Source: Saccharothrix tamanrassetensis
Lineage (GTDB): Bacteria; Actinomycetota; Actinomycetes; Mycobacteriales; Pseudonocardiaceae
Assembly (NCBI RefSeq): GCF_014203665.1
Contig: NZ_JACHJN010000006.1
Span: forward strand, 248,001 to 312,000
Direction of reading: 5' to 3'
Length of the DNA: 64,000 nucleotides
Below the pieces are notes generated by a model, which made no database searches, was not told the DNA's origin, and saw only the letters and a program-made list of their open reading frames with translations. Shown in pieces: positions 59,827 to 64,000 of the stretch (within the stretch, counting starts at the first letter, position 1; each line of letters opens with the position of its first letter). Position numbers and translations under genes: made by a program.

Positions 59827-60417
59827 GTGGCTTACAACGAAACCCGCATCACGCTCAGCGGCATCGTGGCCAGCCCGGTCACCCGCACCACCGTCGGCAC
59901 CGGGGACAGCCGGGCGAAGTTCCGCATGCTCACCACCGAACGCCGCTTCGACCCGGACCGCCAGGTCTGGGTGAGCGGCGCGCACATGTTCCTGTCCGTC
60001 ACGTGCTGGCGCGCCCTCGCCGACAACGTCCACCTGTCCCTGACCAAGAACGACCCGATCGTGGTGCACGGCAAGATGACGATCAAGGAGTTGACCGAGG
60101 GCGAGGGCGTCCGCCAGTTCGTGGACGTCGAGGCGCAGGCGGTGGGGCCGAACCTGGCCTCGTGCACGGCGGTCGTCACCCGCCTCCGCAAGGACGGCGA
60201 CGCCACCACGTCCACGCCGCGCTCGAACCAGGAGGCCCTCATCCCGCACCCCAGGGACGAGCCGGCGGTCTACACCTGGCAGAAGGGCGGAGACCCGCCC
60301 GACACCGTCGTGCCGGCGAGCCCCGACGACGTCGGGCCGGCGAGCACGGACGGCGAGGGCGCCGCGTCCCCCGATGACGGCGGGGACCGGTCGCGGAAAG
60401 CGAAGGTGCCGTTCTGA
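59827..60417 (+). CDS. ssb: Single-stranded DNA-binding protein, second-copy type
   Basis: The 196-residue protein has an OB-fold SSB domain in the first 110 residues: ETRITLSGIVASPVTRTTVG, then SRAKFRMLTTERRFDPDRQV and ADNVHLSLTKNDPIVVHGKM. An acidic Asp/Pro/Ser-rich tail follows. It ends in KAKVPF rather than the canonical DDDIPF, so contact with the usual SSB partners may be weaker. It is not beside rpsF/rplI, where the main actinobacterial ssb lies, so it is probably a paralogue for recombination, competence or sporulation. GTG 59827 has AGGAGG 5 bases upstream. Two DnaA boxes in its promoter are notable. Confidence 0.92.
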   Translation: MAYNETRITLSGIVASPVTRTTVGTGDSRAKFRMLTTERRFDPDRQVWVSGAHMFLSVTCWRALADNVHLSLTKNDPIVVHGKMTIKELTEGEGVRQFVDVEAQAVGPNLASCTAVVTRLRKDGDATTSTPRSNQEALIPHPRDEPAVYTWQKGGDPPDTVVPASPDDVGPASTDGEGAASPDDGGDRSRKAKVPF

Positions 60418-60924
60418 GCCACCGCCCTCGTGGTGACGGTCGGCAGTCACGGCCGGTCGGCGGGCCGTGGTCGGCTCTCGGCAACCGGTCGCCGTCGGCA
60501 GTCATTCGGTCAGCGGCGTTCTCTAAGCGAGTGGAGTAGCCGGGCACCCTGGTCCCTGTGACTGTCAGCAGCCGGAGGGGGCAACCGAAGTGCGGTCCTG
60601 AGCCGTTCGGGGCATGAACGCCGGAAACGGGTCGGTGCGCGGACCCGCGACGGACAATGCCCGTCGAGTGTCGCCATCACGAGCATCGAGGAGGGAGGTC
60701 GTGGGCAGGCGTCGGGGCGGTTCCCGCGCAGGCACGAGGGCTTGACACCGCAACGAGTTCACGCATCCGGCTGGATCCGCTGGTCACAGCCTCGCACCCG
60801 AGCGATCCCGACGCGCTGTTACAGGTGTGGGTGACCCACGTTCGCGTTAACTCTGCGTTGTCACCACGTCCGTTGCCGGCGTCCGAGGTACTTGCCCGAT
60901 CGGCACCGCTCTACGATCGCGGGC
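60418..60924. other. 507-base gap without a supported gene
   Basis: Short frames exist on both strands but none has a good ribosome site or a protein-like composition, and one of them runs into ettA in the wrong frame. The last 150 bases should contain the ettA promoter. No clear palindrome or hairpin was seen. Confidence 0.5.
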
Positions 60925-62601
<1,677 letters not shown>

Positions 62602-62617
62602 GCCGGGTAGGGACACC

Positions 62618-64000
62618 GTGGCGGCGAGGGGCGAAGCGCAGGCGGACATCGAGGTGAGCACGCTGGTCGTGCCCGCCTGGCGGCTGCGTTGGCGGGCACC
62701 GGAACTGGCGCTGGTGCTGGGCGAGCGCGCGGTAGCGCTCGCCTCCGCCCGCCGCGACGAGGTCGACCGGTTGCGCGCGGAGTCCCTGGTGGTCTTCGCG
62801 AGCAACCGGATGGGCCGCGGGGTCAAGACCGCCGACCGGGCGCTGGACGCCCTGAAGGCGGCCGAGACCGAAGCGGAGCACGAGACGGCGTGGCGGCTGC
62901 GCGTCGAGTTGGCCGACAGCGCCCGTTCGGTGGGCGCTCCGCTGACCGGCTTCGCCGCCGTCCGCCCCGTTCTCGAAGCCGAGGGCGTGCCGGACGCGCT
63001 GCGCGCCTCGGCACTCGTGCAGGCCAGTGAGTGCCTGGTGTCCGTGGGCCGGGGCGCGGCCTTGGCCCAGGCCTTGGCGGAAGCCGACCACCTCTACGCG
63101 TCCGACCCGGTCCTGGACCACGACACCGCCCTGCTGCTGCGCGGCCTGCTCCGGGCCGCGGCGGCAGGCCAGCACCGGCGCTGGGGCGACCTCGACGCGG
63201 CGATCGGGGCAGGCCGCGAAGGCTTGGCACTGCTGGACCAGTTGACGGACCAGGAGTCCGACAGCGGCCAGGTGCGCGGCAGCCTCACCGTGGAGCTGGT
63301 GTGCGCCCTGATGGACGCCGACAAGCCTGCCGAAGCGTCCGAAACCGGAACCCCGCTCCTGGACCGCCCGGTCCGCGCCCCGTCGGCATCGTCCACGGGC
63401 TGGTTGCGCCTGGCGCTGGCGACCAGGGTCCACCTCCCGGCCGGCCGGGTGGACCAGGCGCGCGACCTGCTCAAGGACGCGGCCGACAGCGCGGAACGCC
63501 ACCAGTTGGACACCCTGCTGGCGGAAAGCCTGCTGGCCCTGGCCCACCTCAACGAGGTCTCCGGCGACCTGTCGGAAGCCCTGGCCAACCTCCGCTCCGC
63601 CCACGCGGCCGAACGCCGCAGGGCCCGAGCCGTCTACGCGGTGCGGGCGAGGCTGGCCGCCGAGTTCTCCGGCGTGCACCGCCAGCCGACCGGCCTGCAC
63701 GACCAGTTGACGGCCCTGCTGCGCCGGGAACCACGCACGACCTCCCCACAACCGGAGCCGAACCTGGCCCCCGAGGTCAAGCAGCAACTACGCCAGTGGC
63801 GCCCGGTCCAGGTCCACCGAGCGGAAGGCCTGCGCGTCAAACGCGCCCGCAGGGCCGCCGAGGACATGACGGTCGAAGGCATCTCCGCGGCCCGAGCCCA
63901 CGCAGCCGACCGCTGGCGCCTGGTCCAACCCTTCGGCGACCCAACCCCCCAAGCCGACCCGGCCGCCCCACCCAGCGGTCGCCGCCGGGCTCCTGACCTC
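62618..64000 (+). CDS. Helical-repeat (TPR-like) protein, runs off the right end
   Basis: From GTG 62618 (weak GGTAGGGA site) the frame is open for 461 codons to the end of the window. The visible part is Ala/Leu/Arg-rich and all helical, with TPR-like units such as LALVLGERAVALASARRDEV, ALRASALVQASECLVSVGRG and LAESLLALAHLNEVSGDLSE. A basic stretch (GLRVKRARRAAEDMTVEGIS) and a Pro-rich linker follow at 63820-64000, which may lead to another domain outside the window. No signal or membrane segment. It may be co-transcribed with ettA. The output domain is not visible, so the function cannot be told. Confidence 0.7.
   Translation, partial: MAARGEAQADIEVSTLVVPAWRLRWRAPELALVLGERAVALASARRDEVDRLRAESLVVFASNRMGRGVKTADRALDALKAAETEAEHETAWRLRVELADSARSVGAPLTGFAAVRPVLEAEGVPDALRASALVQASECLVSVGRGAALAQALAEADHLYASDPVLDHDTALLLRGLLRAAAAGQHRRWGDLDAAIGAGREGLALLDQLTDQESDSGQVRGSLTVELVCALMDADKPAEASETGTPLLDRPVRAPSASSTGWLRLALATRVHLPAGRVDQARDLLKDAADSAERHQLDTLLAESLLALAHLNEVSGDLSEALANLRSAHAAERRRARAVYAVRARLAAEFSGVHRQPTGLHDQLTALLRREPRTTSPQPEPNLAPEVKQQLRQWRPVQVHRAEGLRVKRARRAAEDMTVEGISAARAHAADRWRLVQPFGDPTPQADPAAPPSGRRRAPDL

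Overview
The window is high-GC DNA (about 70% or more by eye) with frequent GTG and TTG starts, short overlaps between consecutive genes and families typical of Actinobacteria: an ESX/type VII cassette (EspG, PPE-like, DUF3558, WXG-like), a DUF574 methyltransferase, the pruC-pruA-pruB proline locus, EttA and perfect actinobacterial DnaA boxes. The mix points to Pseudonocardiales (Saccharothrix, Actinosynnema or Lentzea-like). This is inferred from gene content only. The region looks chromosomal, with mostly metabolic, regulatory and envelope genes in small operons.

Layout. 0-1.5 kb: 5' part of an acyl-CoA synthetase, a palindromic operator candidate, a roughly 140-bp imperfect inverted repeat and one small gene. 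1.5-8.8 kb: a ferredoxin-reductase-type flavoprotein, a MarR/azoreductase pair with twin operators, then a co-directional group of TPR membrane protein, small secreted protein, fused SecDF and Kef-type antiporter. 8.9-13.4 kb: an accessory island bounded by two copies of the 5' end of a lactate monooxygenase-like gene (16-bp identical core). It carries one intact, distinctly lower-GC gene with an Mrr-like N-terminus and a PIN-like C-terminus, plus decayed winged-helix and tyrosine-recombinase genes. 13.3-17.7 kb: the lactate monooxygenase-like gene and an ESX accessory cassette. 17.8-23.9 kb: a toroid-fold protein, an AraC regulator, a Pol I-like polymerase and a STAND-like TPR ATPase. 23.8-28.1 kb: proline catabolism with a divergent PucR-type activator. 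28.1-34.4 kb: a desaturase, a second YidC, DUF6412, a kinase-like protein, DUF402 and a GAF regulator with an aldehyde dehydrogenase. 34.4-43.3 kb: a secreted hexosaminidase with a dre-like site, a CYTH-CHAD protein, a membrane-anchored nuclease, an iron-box-controlled formyltransferase, an amidohydrolase and a MarR regulator. 43.5-50 kb: a methyltransferase, a GtrB-GtrA-glycosyltransferase operon, an acyltransferase and a secreted protease. 50.1-52 kb: an arsenic operon (ArsR-ArsC fusion, aquaporin, ArsC). 52.1-64 kb: tRNA-Arg, a LacI/MFS pair, a DUF3558 lipoprotein, a CopD-CtaG fusion, a TetR-ABC exporter operon with tandem operators, a second ssb behind two DnaA boxes, ettA, and a helical-repeat gene running off the end.

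Regulatory logic is unusually readable. Symmetric operator candidates lie beside the matching regulator for MarR/azoR, PruC/pruAB, GAF/aldehyde dehydrogenase, ArsR, LacI/MFS and TetR/ABC. An iron box and a dre-like site tie two further genes to iron and aminosugar control. The best candidate for an undescribed system is the island gene at 9631-11868, a two-nuclease-domain protein in a recombinase-associated island with the look of a defence locus. That function is inference, not demonstrated.
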